Source: an uncultured Fibrobacter sp. (GTDB taxonomy: Bacteria; Fibrobacterota; Fibrobacteria; Fibrobacterales; Fibrobacteraceae). Taken from it: a stretch of 62,878 nt of DNA. The position numbers were made by a program, and so were the translations under genes. The notes under the pieces were generated by a model. The model made no database searches and was not told the origin of the DNA. It was given only the letters and a program-made list of their open reading frames with translations. Within the stretch, counting starts at the first letter, position 1, and every line of letters starts with the position of its first letter. The stretch spans positions 1-62,878 of the forward strand of contig OMSO01000005.1 in NCBI GenBank assembly GCA_900313675.1. The letters run 5' to 3'. Shown in pieces: positions 41,627-49,943 of this stretch.

Positions 41627-42097
41627 TTACTGTTTCGGGAAGGCCAAAAATCCGCCCACCACGTTGAACACCTTGTCGTATCCGTTTTCGATGAGGAAAT
41701 TGGAAGCGGCCATGCTGCGCTTGCCGCTACGGCAGTAAATCAGCAGGTCCTTGTCCTTGGGAAATTCAGAAAGGCGCTGCTGAATTTCCTGGAGCGGAAT
41801 ATTGATAGCGCCAGGCGCCATGCCCTCGGCCACTTCGGCAGGAGTGCGCACGTCAATGAGCACGGCACCCGCCTTGCTCATTTCCAAGGCCTTGTTCCAG
41901 TCAATATCCGTAATGGTGGCCTTGGGAGCTTCAGCAGCGGGAGCTGCTTCTACCGACTGTGCCGGCGTCGCAGGGGCTACAGCCGCCACAGCCGCCGGAG
42001 CCTTCTTTTCTACGGTTGCAGCCTCTTGCTTGGGAGTTTCGTTACAACCGGCCACAAGAAACGCCGTACAGAATGCAAGTCCAACCATCTTTTTCAT
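41627..42097 (-). CDS. Rhodanese-domain lipoprotein
   Basis: 156 aa. Lipobox FLVAGC near residue 18, then an Ala/Pro/Glu-rich linker (25-60). The rhodanese domain has DVRTPAEVAEGMAPGAINIP and an active-site loop YCRSGKRS near residue 122. Rhodaneses transfer sulfane sulfur; the lipid anchor places it in the periplasm. AGAGG lies upstream of ATG. Confidence 0.9.
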   Translation of the reverse strand: MKKMVGLAFCTAFLVAGCNETPKQEAATVEKKAPAAVAAVAPATPAQSVEAAPAAEAPKATITDIDWNKALEMSKAGAVLIDVRTPAEVAEGMAPGAINIPLQEIQQRLSEFPKDKDLLIYCRSGKRSMAASNFLIENGYDKVFNVVGGFLAFPKQ

Positions 42098-42098
42098 A

Positions 42099-43361
42099 TT
42101 ATACCTCTTTGTTTTGAAAATCTAGTCTAATATAAGCGCACAGAGCCTGCAAGGCAACGCCGCTCTTTTCTTTTAAGGGGACCACGTTAAAGAACATGGG
42201 ACAATCCAGCTCGTCGCCCTCGGATTTCCAGGACACGCGACGACCCGTTTCAAAAACTTCAGTCAAGACCTTATTAAAATACAATAGAGGCTTTGAAAAC
42301 GCCACGCTGCTCAAGGGTTTCCCCTGTATCGACGCCAAGTCATCCACATGGAAGGCATTAGCAAAGCATTGGTTCGCCCCTAGAATTTTGAATTCCCTAT
42401 CTACCCAGAAAACCCGCAAATCAGGCAAGGACAAAGCCGCCGAGAAAAGAGCATTTTCATTATGGTCCGGATCAAAAACAAAATTATCCATCATCAGGTC
42501 CAGGCGGTTCGCCACCCCCCGGAATACCAGGTTACCCTCTTCGTCAAAAGCGATCAAGCCGCGAAGGTTGTACCAAAAAACATTTCCTTTCTTGTTGAAA
42601 AGGCGAATCTTCACCGGAGGATACAACTTATTCTTTTCGATAATGCTGTTGTCCGCCTTGTATTCCAGAATGTAGCGGTTCGTCAGCTTATCTAAAAGGG
42701 CAGCATCCTCTTCGGGCATAATCTTTGTAAGTTCCACACCTCCGGCAGATCGGGGAAGTATCAGGAAATCCTCATCCACGATGGGTGTCAAGAATGTCAC
42801 CAACCGTTTTTCCACATCCAGGCTCCACAAGAAATCCCCTGTCGTTTTCAACATCAAGTCCAGGGTATCCTGTAAATTCTGGCGCTCCCTGCGGGTTTCC
42901 TGTTCCCTGGTTATATTTTTCAGAAAACACACATAATGATATTCCGACAGGGACGCCCGATAAATAAAGCAGCGCAGTTCATACCACAGAATATCTCTGT
43001 CTTCCAATTTTACCGAAAAGAGAAAAGGGATATCCCTATGCTTTTCTGTTTCCTCAAAAAACAAACGCATCCTGCCCCAATCCTTGGGGTCAAGGAGCTC
43101 TTGTAAGCTCTGTCCCTGAACTAATTTTTCTAGCAGAGGTTCTTCGGCAAAAAGAGGCATGCTGTACAGGTAATCCAGATTCTGGGACAGCACCACGATT
43201 CCCTCGTTCACGTTATTGCCAAAGCGCTTGTAGAACTTTTGTTTTTTTCGGCTATCCCTGAGCAGCATAAAGCACACCAGGCAAACCACCACAAGCAGGA
43301 CTCCGATGGCCACCGAAGCCATAGCCCAGTCAATACTTCCGATTTTGGGAATCTCCGTCAT
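42099..43361 (-). CDS. Membrane protein with tandem PAS-like domains and no output domain
   Basis: 420 aa from ATG 43361. A single transmembrane helix at about 13-35. Three PAS-like units follow (about 50-165, 170-300 and 315-415; for example LWYELRCFIYRASLSEYHYVCFLKNITREQE and VFWYNLRGLIAFDEEGNLVFRGVA). There is no kinase, GGDEF, EAL or HTH module after them. Perhaps an accessory sensor for a partner protein. TATTTTCA ends 5 nt before ATG. The start lies inside the end of the upstream gene. It follows the rhodanese gene in opposite order by 1 bp. Confidence 0.75.
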   Translation of the reverse strand: MTEIPKIGSIDWAMASVAIGVLLVVVCLVCFMLLRDSRKKQKFYKRFGNNVNEGIVVLSQNLDYLYSMPLFAEEPLLEKLVQGQSLQELLDPKDWGRMRLFFEETEKHRDIPFLFSVKLEDRDILWYELRCFIYRASLSEYHYVCFLKNITREQETRRERQNLQDTLDLMLKTTGDFLWSLDVEKRLVTFLTPIVDEDFLILPRSAGGVELTKIMPEEDAALLDKLTNRYILEYKADNSIIEKNKLYPPVKIRLFNKKGNVFWYNLRGLIAFDEEGNLVFRGVANRLDLMMDNFVFDPDHNENALFSAALSLPDLRVFWVDREFKILGANQCFANAFHVDDLASIQGKPLSSVAFSKPLLYFNKVLTEVFETGRRVSWKSEGDELDCPMFFNVVPLKEKSGVALQALCAYIRLDFQNKEV

Positions 43362-44103
43362 ACTTTTGAAAATACAATTTTTTTCGGAGCCACAACCCGT
43401 TCCACCCCAGATTTCCGTTGCCAAAGCCGTGAGTTCCGCCCCATTCCAGAAATTTCAGGTTCAAGACCAGTTCTACCCCCACGCTAAACTGCGGGAATGA
43501 GTAAAAACTAGAAAGCGAGCCAAACCTGAAATAGAAATCATGACCCACTCCCAAGGATTTGCCGTCCGATTCCACCGACAGGGAAAACACTTCGGTCGGC
43601 TTCCACAAAAGACTTCCCATTCCCGTCCAGGTTTCGTCGGTAAAGCCCATGGTCCAGAGGCTTCCGTACACGTTGCCCCATCGAAGGCCCGCACCTGCCT
43701 TTATGCGGTGTCGAACCCAGCCAACTTCCCGAGAAACCAAATCCAACAATGTCCCATAACCAGCTCCAAATACCGCAGGCCCTAATCCGTAAGCCCCGTC
43801 CAGTTCCCCATAGTGTTCCCTGAAAAGGCTGTCCATCTCGCTATAAGAGTAGAAGAACGCCACCCGGTAAAGCCTGCTTCCCCATTCCCCGGCAACACTC
43901 ATAGCCCACCGGTCATATACCTCCGGCACGTTCCAATACGAAAACCCGAAGGCAGGCTCCCCCACCCTTGCCGGACTGGAATACCATCCGGGAAGTCCCG
44001 ATGAACCCGTAACACTCTTTTTCACAAAGGGCACCGGCGAATCCAGGCCAAAAACGAAACTCGCCAGCAGAAACACCGGCAGAAAACTACGGACGAACGA
44101 CAA
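43330..44103 (-). CDS. Predicted outer-membrane or secreted beta-rich protein
   Basis: 257 aa from TTG 44103, chosen because AGGTGG lies 6 nt upstream and a signal peptide (LPVFLLASFVFG) then starts at once; longer frames overlap the upstream gene further. The mature part is rich in aromatic residues and Gly with alternating strands (YGLGPAVFGAGYGTLL, VRHRIKAGAGLRWGN), like a small barrel. It overlaps the upstream lamin-tail gene by 17 nt and the PAS gene by about 30 nt. No family recognised. Confidence 0.6.
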   Translation of the reverse strand: MSFVRSFLPVFLLASFVFGLDSPVPFVKKSVTGSSGLPGWYSSPARVGEPAFGFSYWNVPEVYDRWAMSVAGEWGSRLYRVAFFYSYSEMDSLFREHYGELDGAYGLGPAVFGAGYGTLLDLVSREVGWVRHRIKAGAGLRWGNVYGSLWTMGFTDETWTGMGSLLWKPTEVFSLSVESDGKSLGVGHDFYFRFGSLSSFYSFPQFSVGVELVLNLKFLEWGGTHGFGNGNLGWNGLWLRKKLYFQKYDGDSQNRKY

Positions 44104-45490
44104 TTCCCACCACCTTTTCAAAAGAGCCCGCCGAAATCCTGACATAGGCCGCACCCACCCCCGCATATTCCTGCACCGGCACATTCCACCAAGCGTTGGA
44201 CATGGCAGGCGCTTTCTGTTTCCAGACCACCTGACCCGCGCTGTCCAGCAGGTTCAACATTACCTCCCGGTCGCTCTCCACCTTTACCCGCAAAGGGTCT
44301 CCCCGCTTTCGCAAGACCCTTGACGATAGTTTGTACACAACTGGTTCCTCGCCATACTTTTCAGAATGCCTACCCTGAAATCCTGGCGTATTTTCAGCCA
44401 CTCCTGTCTTAGGGTTAAAGCCCGACGGACAGCTCACCGTGAACTTGTCCCAACCGACACTGTCCAAAACGGCATCGCCATAGCATAGCGAAAAGGAGCC
44501 CGCCGTATTGTTCAGATAGCCGATGGAGGCCTGCACCATTTTCACGTCCTTATACACTATCTGTTCCCGCAGGGCTGCCGTATCCCTGGACACGAGAATG
44601 CTTTCGTAAGGCCCGATGGAATCTGCGCCGGAACCCCAGAAGTTCCCGCGGCTGCAGTGCCTGATTTTGGACAGGGGAAGTGCCACCTGGGAGGCGTTAT
44701 AGACTTCAATCCATTCGGGCATGGGTTCTTCTGGGCAATGGTGCACTTCGGTGACCATCAAGGGGGAATTACCCACCTGAACCACCAGCGTATCCACGCT
44801 GTTGTTTACAGAAATTTCGTCGTCGGGCACATGCAAGTGCAATAGAACTGGACTCTTGACCGGAATGGCGAAAGAGAAGAATTCATTTACATGCAGCGAA
44901 TCGATCTTGCCCGAACTCGGACGATACAAGTCCAGATATTCATAATGCAGCCAAGTGTTTTTGCAGCCCGAAACCCTGCCGGACACCCACCAATGGTCTT
45001 CCCTGAATTCGTACTCCACACGGGATATCCCGCAGTCGTCCAAGTCCAGTTCGTAAAGGGGATTTCCGAACCCGGGCGTAGGTTCGTCCAGAACCCACTG
45101 GTCTCCGTAGCCCTTGCGTTGGAACGACTTGCCGGCCTTCGGCTTGTCGAGATGGATTGAGTCCGCACAGGTTTTCGCCTGCAATTTCCAGACGGACTCC
45201 CGGGAATTGGGCAGGCTGTAACTGCCCAGGTCTCCACAGGCAATTCCCTCCTTGTTCGGACACAAGGAGTTCCCGTGAGAAAGGACAAAACGGCTACCCT
45301 CCGGATAAGGAAAACCAAGCGCCGCCTTTCCGTCCAGGGAAACAAAAAGGGACTCCGCGAAGAAAGAGGAATCCATGCGGATTTCCACGAACTCCCCCTG
45401 CTGGTCCGGCACCTCTGTCGGGTCAGGAAATATTTCCACAAACTGGGGGCAAGCCACCGCCAGGGAGGAAAAAAACAAGATGTATTTCAA
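44087..45490 (-). CDS. Secreted protein with two lamin-tail-like domains and a C-terminal sorting-type domain
   Basis: 467 aa from TTG 45490. Short signal peptide (1-14). Two LTD-like regions: VEIFPDPTEVPDQQGEFVEI near residue 18 and VTEVHHCPEEPMPEWIEVYN near 248. The last 80 residues (VMLNLLDSAGQVVWKQ ... YAGVGAAYVRISAGSFEKVV) resemble the type 9 secretion C-terminal sorting domain. Surface exposure is inferred. Many Cys. The start is TTG with AGGGG upstream, next to a perfect palindrome. Confidence 0.75.
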   Translation of the reverse strand: MKYILFFSSLAVACPQFVEIFPDPTEVPDQQGEFVEIRMDSSFFAESLFVSLDGKAALGFPYPEGSRFVLSHGNSLCPNKEGIACGDLGSYSLPNSRESVWKLQAKTCADSIHLDKPKAGKSFQRKGYGDQWVLDEPTPGFGNPLYELDLDDCGISRVEYEFREDHWWVSGRVSGCKNTWLHYEYLDLYRPSSGKIDSLHVNEFFSFAIPVKSPVLLHLHVPDDEISVNNSVDTLVVQVGNSPLMVTEVHHCPEEPMPEWIEVYNASQVALPLSKIRHCSRGNFWGSGADSIGPYESILVSRDTAALREQIVYKDVKMVQASIGYLNNTAGSFSLCYGDAVLDSVGWDKFTVSCPSGFNPKTGVAENTPGFQGRHSEKYGEEPVVYKLSSRVLRKRGDPLRVKVESDREVMLNLLDSAGQVVWKQKAPAMSNAWWNVPVQEYAGVGAAYVRISAGSFEKVVGIVVRP

Positions 45491-45493
45491 GAT

Positions 45494-45509
45494 AAACCCC
45501 TAGGGGTTT
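45494..45509. promoter_or_regulatory. Perfect 16-bp palindrome covering a ribosome binding site
   Basis: AAACCCC-TA-GGGGTTT. On the minus strand the GGGG half is the apparent Shine-Dalgarno sequence for TTG 45490, and the CCCC half could pair with it in the mRNA. It is either a protein-binding site or a translation switch; the sequence does not decide. Confidence 0.4.
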
Positions 45510-45560
45510 TCCCTTACTGCTACCCCGAAGGGTGCCACCTTGCGGAACAGGTCAGGGGGC

Positions 45561-46481
45561 TCAATCCACGGCGTAGTCGCCTGGGAGCATATAGGCAAGA
45601 GGATTCACCGGGTTGTTGTTCACCCAGACTTCGTAATGAAGGTGGGGGCCAACGGAACGGCCAGTGTTTCCCATATAACCGATAATCTGGTAACGGCGGA
45701 CAAACTGCCCAGGATTGACCAGGGACATCTGCATGTGGCCGTAGCGGGTCACAATCCCGTTGCCATGATTGATGGTCACGAAGTTTCCAAAAGTAGAGCT
45801 CATCTGGGCCACGTCCACCACACCGTCGGCAGAAGCATAGATGGGAGTCCAGCGGTCATTGGCGATATCCACGCCATAATGCATCTTGCCCACCTCACCC
45901 GTAACCGGGTGGATACGCGGGCCAAAGGAAGAAGCGTAACGGCCCTGGGTGGGCGAAATGGAAGGCACAAAACGCCAGGCGGACTGTTTCTGCTTGATAA
46001 AATCGGTCAGGTTGTAGAATGCGCCGCTGTTGTTGTCCAGCTTGCCCTGCAGGCGGTTCGCCTCGTCCCTCAGGTTCGCCATCTTTTCGAACACGGGGGA
46101 CGTTTCCATAAGCAACTTGGACTTGGGCTCTACGGAGCCGCCTGTACCCAGGCTGCGCTCCTCTTCGTCGGGCAGGGGCAGGCCATACTTGGAATGAAGC
46201 CGCTGTTCGTCACCGAGAAAATCCGCCGACGTGCGGTTCAGGTAATCTACCGTCCCCTGAATCTGGGAGAGGTCGCGGTCCAGTTCGGCACGATCTTCTA
46301 GAACGTGGTTCAGCAGACCACGATAGACGGTCGTCGCCGCGAACTGGGCCAAGAAAAGCAAAAAGCCCACCACCAGCAGGAACTTCAGGAACGGAAGCCC
46401 GCGGAACACCAAAGACGGCACGTGGAGGGTCACGGACCGTGAGGAATTCTGAAAGTGTATAGTGGTCTTTGCAAAATTCAC
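45561..46481 (-). CDS. M23 family peptidoglycan endopeptidase
   Basis: 306 aa from GTG 46481. N-terminal transmembrane anchor (about 25-50), coiled coil (55-150), then the M23 domain. Zinc ligands are in GKMHYGVDIAND and GPHLHYEVW, with YASSFGPRIHPVTG before them. It cleaves peptide crosslinks in peptidoglycan. TATCTTTT ends 5 nt before GTG, with no Shine-Dalgarno sequence. It lies upstream of the lamin-tail gene. Confidence 0.92.
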   Translation of the reverse strand: MNFAKTTIHFQNSSRSVTLHVPSLVFRGLPFLKFLLVVGFLLFLAQFAATTVYRGLLNHVLEDRAELDRDLSQIQGTVDYLNRTSADFLGDEQRLHSKYGLPLPDEEERSLGTGGSVEPKSKLLMETSPVFEKMANLRDEANRLQGKLDNNSGAFYNLTDFIKQKQSAWRFVPSISPTQGRYASSFGPRIHPVTGEVGKMHYGVDIANDRWTPIYASADGVVDVAQMSSTFGNFVTINHGNGIVTRYGHMQMSLVNPGQFVRRYQIIGYMGNTGRSVGPHLHYEVWVNNNPVNPLAYMLPGDYAVD

Positions 46482-46601
46482 GGCGCAAAAGATAGAAAAA
46501 TGAGGGCCTGCAAAACACCCCTGGGCCGTTTTTTCCGTTTTTCAAAAAAAATTGGCGTTTTTGAGCAAAAAAAGGGGAATTCCCAGCCCCGCACCGTATA
46601 C

Positions 46602-46866
46602 AGTTGTCAGTTATGAGTTGTGAGGTATGAGGTGTGAGGTGTGAGGTGTGAGGTGTGAGGTGTGAGGTGTGAGGTGTGAGGTATGAGGTATGAGGTGTGA
46701 GTCGTGAGTTGTGAGTTGTGAGGTGTGTGGCACGAACCTCAAAGGGAGCCTTTGGCGACCGACCTCACTACTCAAAGCGAAGCGACCTCAAACCCCTAAA
46801 TCCTAACCCCTAAATCCTAGCCTCTAGATCCTAGCCCCTAGATCCCAGCCCCTAAATCCCCATTTT
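46602..46866. repeat. Longest period-7 array region of the window
   Basis: 46602-46735: CAGTTAT, GAGTTGT, GAGGTAT, then repeated GAGGTGT, GAGGTAT, GAGTTGT, nearly all in register. 46735-46795 is a reverse module with GCGAAGCGACCTC. 46795-46860: alternating CCCCTAA and ATCCTAA 7-mers with point variants. The 46482-46952 gap has no gene I can support; the DUF349 gene promoter lies at its right end. Confidence 0.85.
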
Positions 46867-46952
46867 CTTAAAAAAACATATACATTATTAAAAGTTTTTA
46901 TGTAAATTACAGGAACGGGCCCTAAAAAGCCCCTTTACCCTTTGGAGATACT

Positions 46953-49835
46953 ATGAGCTTACTGGATGCATTTAAACCGAAATGGCAGAATTCCAACCCC
47001 GACAAGCGTATCGAGGCCGTCGAGGAAATGGGACCTTCCAATCAGGACACCTTTGAACGAATCGCCCTGTACGACGAAGACCCCAAAGTCCGCACGGCAG
47101 CCGTCAAGAAACTGACGGTGATTTCCGCCCTCGCACAGATTTCGAAAAACGACAAGGACGCCCACGTCCGTCGCCTGGCCGAGTCCCGCTATTTCGATGA
47201 GATTGTCCGCAAGCTCAAGGATTCCCGCGCAGCCTCCCCCGAGGCCCTGCGCTTTATCAACGAACTGAAAGACACCCGCTACGCCGAAGACCTGATCAAA
47301 AATTTGCCCTCCTCCGAACTCCGCCTGGAGTTGGTGAAGCTGGTAAGCAAGGCAAACCTGCTCGCTATTGCCGCCACCAAGGATGCCGTCGAGAAGGTAG
47401 CCATGGAAGCGGTGAACAAGCTTTCTTCGGAAAGCCTGCTGCAAGAAGTGGCCAAGTCTTCCAAGCACACCTCCGTGCGCAAGGTGGCCGCCGACAAGAT
47501 CAAGGCCATGCAAGACGCCGCCGACGGCGGAAAGCGCGCCCAGATGCTCCTGATGAGCAAGCGGGAAGCCCTTATCCAGCAAGCCCACCACCTGGCCGCC
47601 CAGAAAGACCCCATTTCTGTAAAGGGCCAGTTTGAAGAACTGATGGAAGAAGCCAAGGCCCTGGGGATGGGCCCTGCCCAAGCCACTCTGGACGGAATCT
47701 ACGCCAGCTTCGTCAAGTTCTGCGACGAGGCCGATGCCGCCCGCATTGCCGCCGAAAAGGCCGAAGCCGAAAAGCAGGCCCTGGTCAACCACCTGATGGA
47801 AACTTGTGCCGAACTGGAAGCCCTGGTAAACGAAAACAAGCTCCAGGAAAACATGGAACGGGCAGACCAGATTATCGCCGAATGGAACGAGAACAAGTCC
47901 AAGATGACTCCCGACGCCATCCGCAAGTTCAACCAGCTGTTTTTCAAGGTTCAGGACCTGAAAAAGAAGGAAGCTCCTGCCGAAGAAGGAGAAGCCACCG
48001 AAGAGAAGGAATCCAACCGCAGGGAACTTCTGGACCAACTGCAGGCCCTCGCCGACACGGAATGCTCCGAAACCACATCAAAGCACCTGCACGGCATTGT
48101 CCGGGAATGGGAAAAGCTTCCCCTGCTGGAAGGCAGCGACCCCGAACTGCAAGAATACAACTCTCTCCGTAGCAAGCTGGGCGAAAAGATTGCGGCCTTC
48201 AACGCCTCTGCCCAGGAACGCTTCGAAAAGAATTCCGAAAAGCTCAAGGCCATCATCGAGCGGGTCAAGGGCTTCAACGAAAACGAAGACTTCAAGGAAC
48301 TGAGCCTCAAGCTCAGGGCCGCCTTCCAGGAGTGGAAGGACATCGTAGGCGACCAAAAGTTCAAGTACCACGAGCTGTGGCTGGAATACAAGTCCGCCAC
48401 GGAACGTTTCCAGGAAATGCGTCAATGGCAGTCCTGGCACAACGAGAACGACAGGGCCTCCATCCTCGACGAACTGGAACTACTTTCTAAGGAAGAAGGC
48501 AGCCAGGAAGTACTGGACAAGCTCAAGAACCTCGCCACCAAGTGGAAAAACATCGGGCCCATTTCGCCCACCAAGTTTGCGGAATTCAAGGACCGTTTCC
48601 AGGGACTGTTCGAAAAAGTCAAGGAAAACTGCGCTCCCTTTATCGAAGAGCGCATGGCTCAAAGGGTCAAGAACCTTGCCGACAAGGAAGCCCTCTGCCA
48701 GAAGGCCGAAGAGCTTTTGAACAACGCCGAAATTTTCTGGAAGGACAAGTTCAAGGCCATGCAGGAAATCCAGGAATCCTGGAAGAACATCGGCATGGTT
48801 CCGAAAGAAAGCCTTGCCGCCCTGATGGAGCGCTTCAAGAAGGTGACCGGCGAGTTCTACGCCAAGCACAAGGAAATCCTGAAACAAGAGGACAAGACCC
48901 GCGAAGAGAACTACGAGCGCAAGCTCAAGCTCTGCGAAGAGGCCGAAGCCCTGACGGAATCTACCGACTGGAACGCCACCTCCGGCAAGCTCAAGCAGCT
49001 GCAGGAATCCTGGAAGACCATCGGTCCTGTGCCCAAGAGCAAGTCCGAAGAAATCTGGGCCCGCTTCCGCAGCGCCTGCGACGGATTCTTCGAGAAGAAG
49101 CGTGGCCATTTCGAAGAGATGGACGCCGCCAAGCAGGAGAACCTGAAAAAGAAAGAAGACCTCTGCGCAAAGCTGGAGGCCCTGGACCTGTCGAACATCA
49201 GCCAGGAACTGGTGGATACCGTCAAGTCTCTTGAATCCGAATGGAAAGAAATCGGCATGGTTCCCAAAGAAGCCATCGAGACCATCAACAGCCGCTTTGC
49301 AAGCTTCGTGAACCAGTTCATGGACAAGTACGCCCAGGTGAACGAAGACGTCAAGAAGCAGCTCGCCGACATCAAGGCGAAAAAGCAGGAGATGATTGAG
49401 AAGGTAAAGCAGTTTGCCGAAAGCGCCGGCAGCAACCAGCTGGCCGATGCCGTCCGCGACCTCCAGAAGGAATGGCGGGAACTGGGTTCCTGCGGTCTCG
49501 ACGAAGTGAACCTGCAGAAGGACTTCCGCGAAATCTGCGACGACTTCTTCAGCCGTCGCCGTGACCAGCTGGATATCCAGGAACAGGCCCGTCAGAATAA
49601 CCTGCAAAAGAAGATCCTGCTGTGCGAACAGGCCGAAGACCTGCTCTCCGACCTGAACGAGCAGACCGTCGGCGGCGCCATGAACAAGGTGAAGCACCTC
49701 CGCCGCCTGTGGAAAGAGGTAGGCGCCGTGCCCCGTAGCGAATCCGACAAGGTGTGGAAGCGGTTCAATTCTGCCTGCGACCAGGTGTTCGCCTTCGGCC
49801 GCAAGGACGAAGCGGAAAAACCTTCGGAGAGCTAA
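46953..49835 (+). CDS. DUF349 repeat protein
   Basis: 960 aa. The N-terminal 200 residues are HEAT-like (TFERIALYDEDPKVRTAAVKKL). Then a helical linker, then six or more DUF349 units marked by WKNIGPISPTK, WKNIGMVPKES, WKTIGPVPKSK, WKEIGMVPKEA, WRELGSCGLDE and WKEVGAVPRSE, each followed by an RF-rich helix. Cytosolic; function of the family is unclear. GGAG precedes ATG by 6 nt, and TAAATTAC (46901-46908) is a possible promoter element with a leader of about 45 nt. Confidence 0.85.
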   Translation: MSLLDAFKPKWQNSNPDKRIEAVEEMGPSNQDTFERIALYDEDPKVRTAAVKKLTVISALAQISKNDKDAHVRRLAESRYFDEIVRKLKDSRAASPEALRFINELKDTRYAEDLIKNLPSSELRLELVKLVSKANLLAIAATKDAVEKVAMEAVNKLSSESLLQEVAKSSKHTSVRKVAADKIKAMQDAADGGKRAQMLLMSKREALIQQAHHLAAQKDPISVKGQFEELMEEAKALGMGPAQATLDGIYASFVKFCDEADAARIAAEKAEAEKQALVNHLMETCAELEALVNENKLQENMERADQIIAEWNENKSKMTPDAIRKFNQLFFKVQDLKKKEAPAEEGEATEEKESNRRELLDQLQALADTECSETTSKHLHGIVREWEKLPLLEGSDPELQEYNSLRSKLGEKIAAFNASAQERFEKNSEKLKAIIERVKGFNENEDFKELSLKLRAAFQEWKDIVGDQKFKYHELWLEYKSATERFQEMRQWQSWHNENDRASILDELELLSKEEGSQEVLDKLKNLATKWKNIGPISPTKFAEFKDRFQGLFEKVKENCAPFIEERMAQRVKNLADKEALCQKAEELLNNAEIFWKDKFKAMQEIQESWKNIGMVPKESLAALMERFKKVTGEFYAKHKEILKQEDKTREENYERKLKLCEEAEALTESTDWNATSGKLKQLQESWKTIGPVPKSKSEEIWARFRSACDGFFEKKRGHFEEMDAAKQENLKKKEDLCAKLEALDLSNISQELVDTVKSLESEWKEIGMVPKEAIETINSRFASFVNQFMDKYAQVNEDVKKQLADIKAKKQEMIEKVKQFAESAGSNQLADAVRDLQKEWRELGSCGLDEVNLQKDFREICDDFFSRRRDQLDIQEQARQNNLQKKILLCEQAEDLLSDLNEQTVGGAMNKVKHLRRLWKEVGAVPRSESDKVWKRFNSACDQVFAFGRKDEAEKPSES

Positions 49836-49837
49836 AT

Positions 49838-49942
49838 AGGTGTGAGGGTTTTGAGTTGTGAGTTATGAGTTGTGAGATTTTGGATAGGAACGTCTTGAAA
49901 TTCGCAATGCTCACAACTGAAAACTGACGACTGACAACTGAA
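49838..49942. repeat. Period-7 arrays ending at the tsaC start codon
   Basis: GAGTTGT/GAGTTAT units (49852-49878) are followed by ACTGAAA, ACTGACG, ACTGACA, ACTGAAA (49915-49942). The ATG of the next gene follows directly, so no separate ribosome binding site exists. Confidence 0.7.
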
Positions 49943-49943
49943 A

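Noticed and set aside
46602..46866. CRISPR array
   Set aside because: The repeat unit is 7 bp with no spacers and no cas genes nearby.
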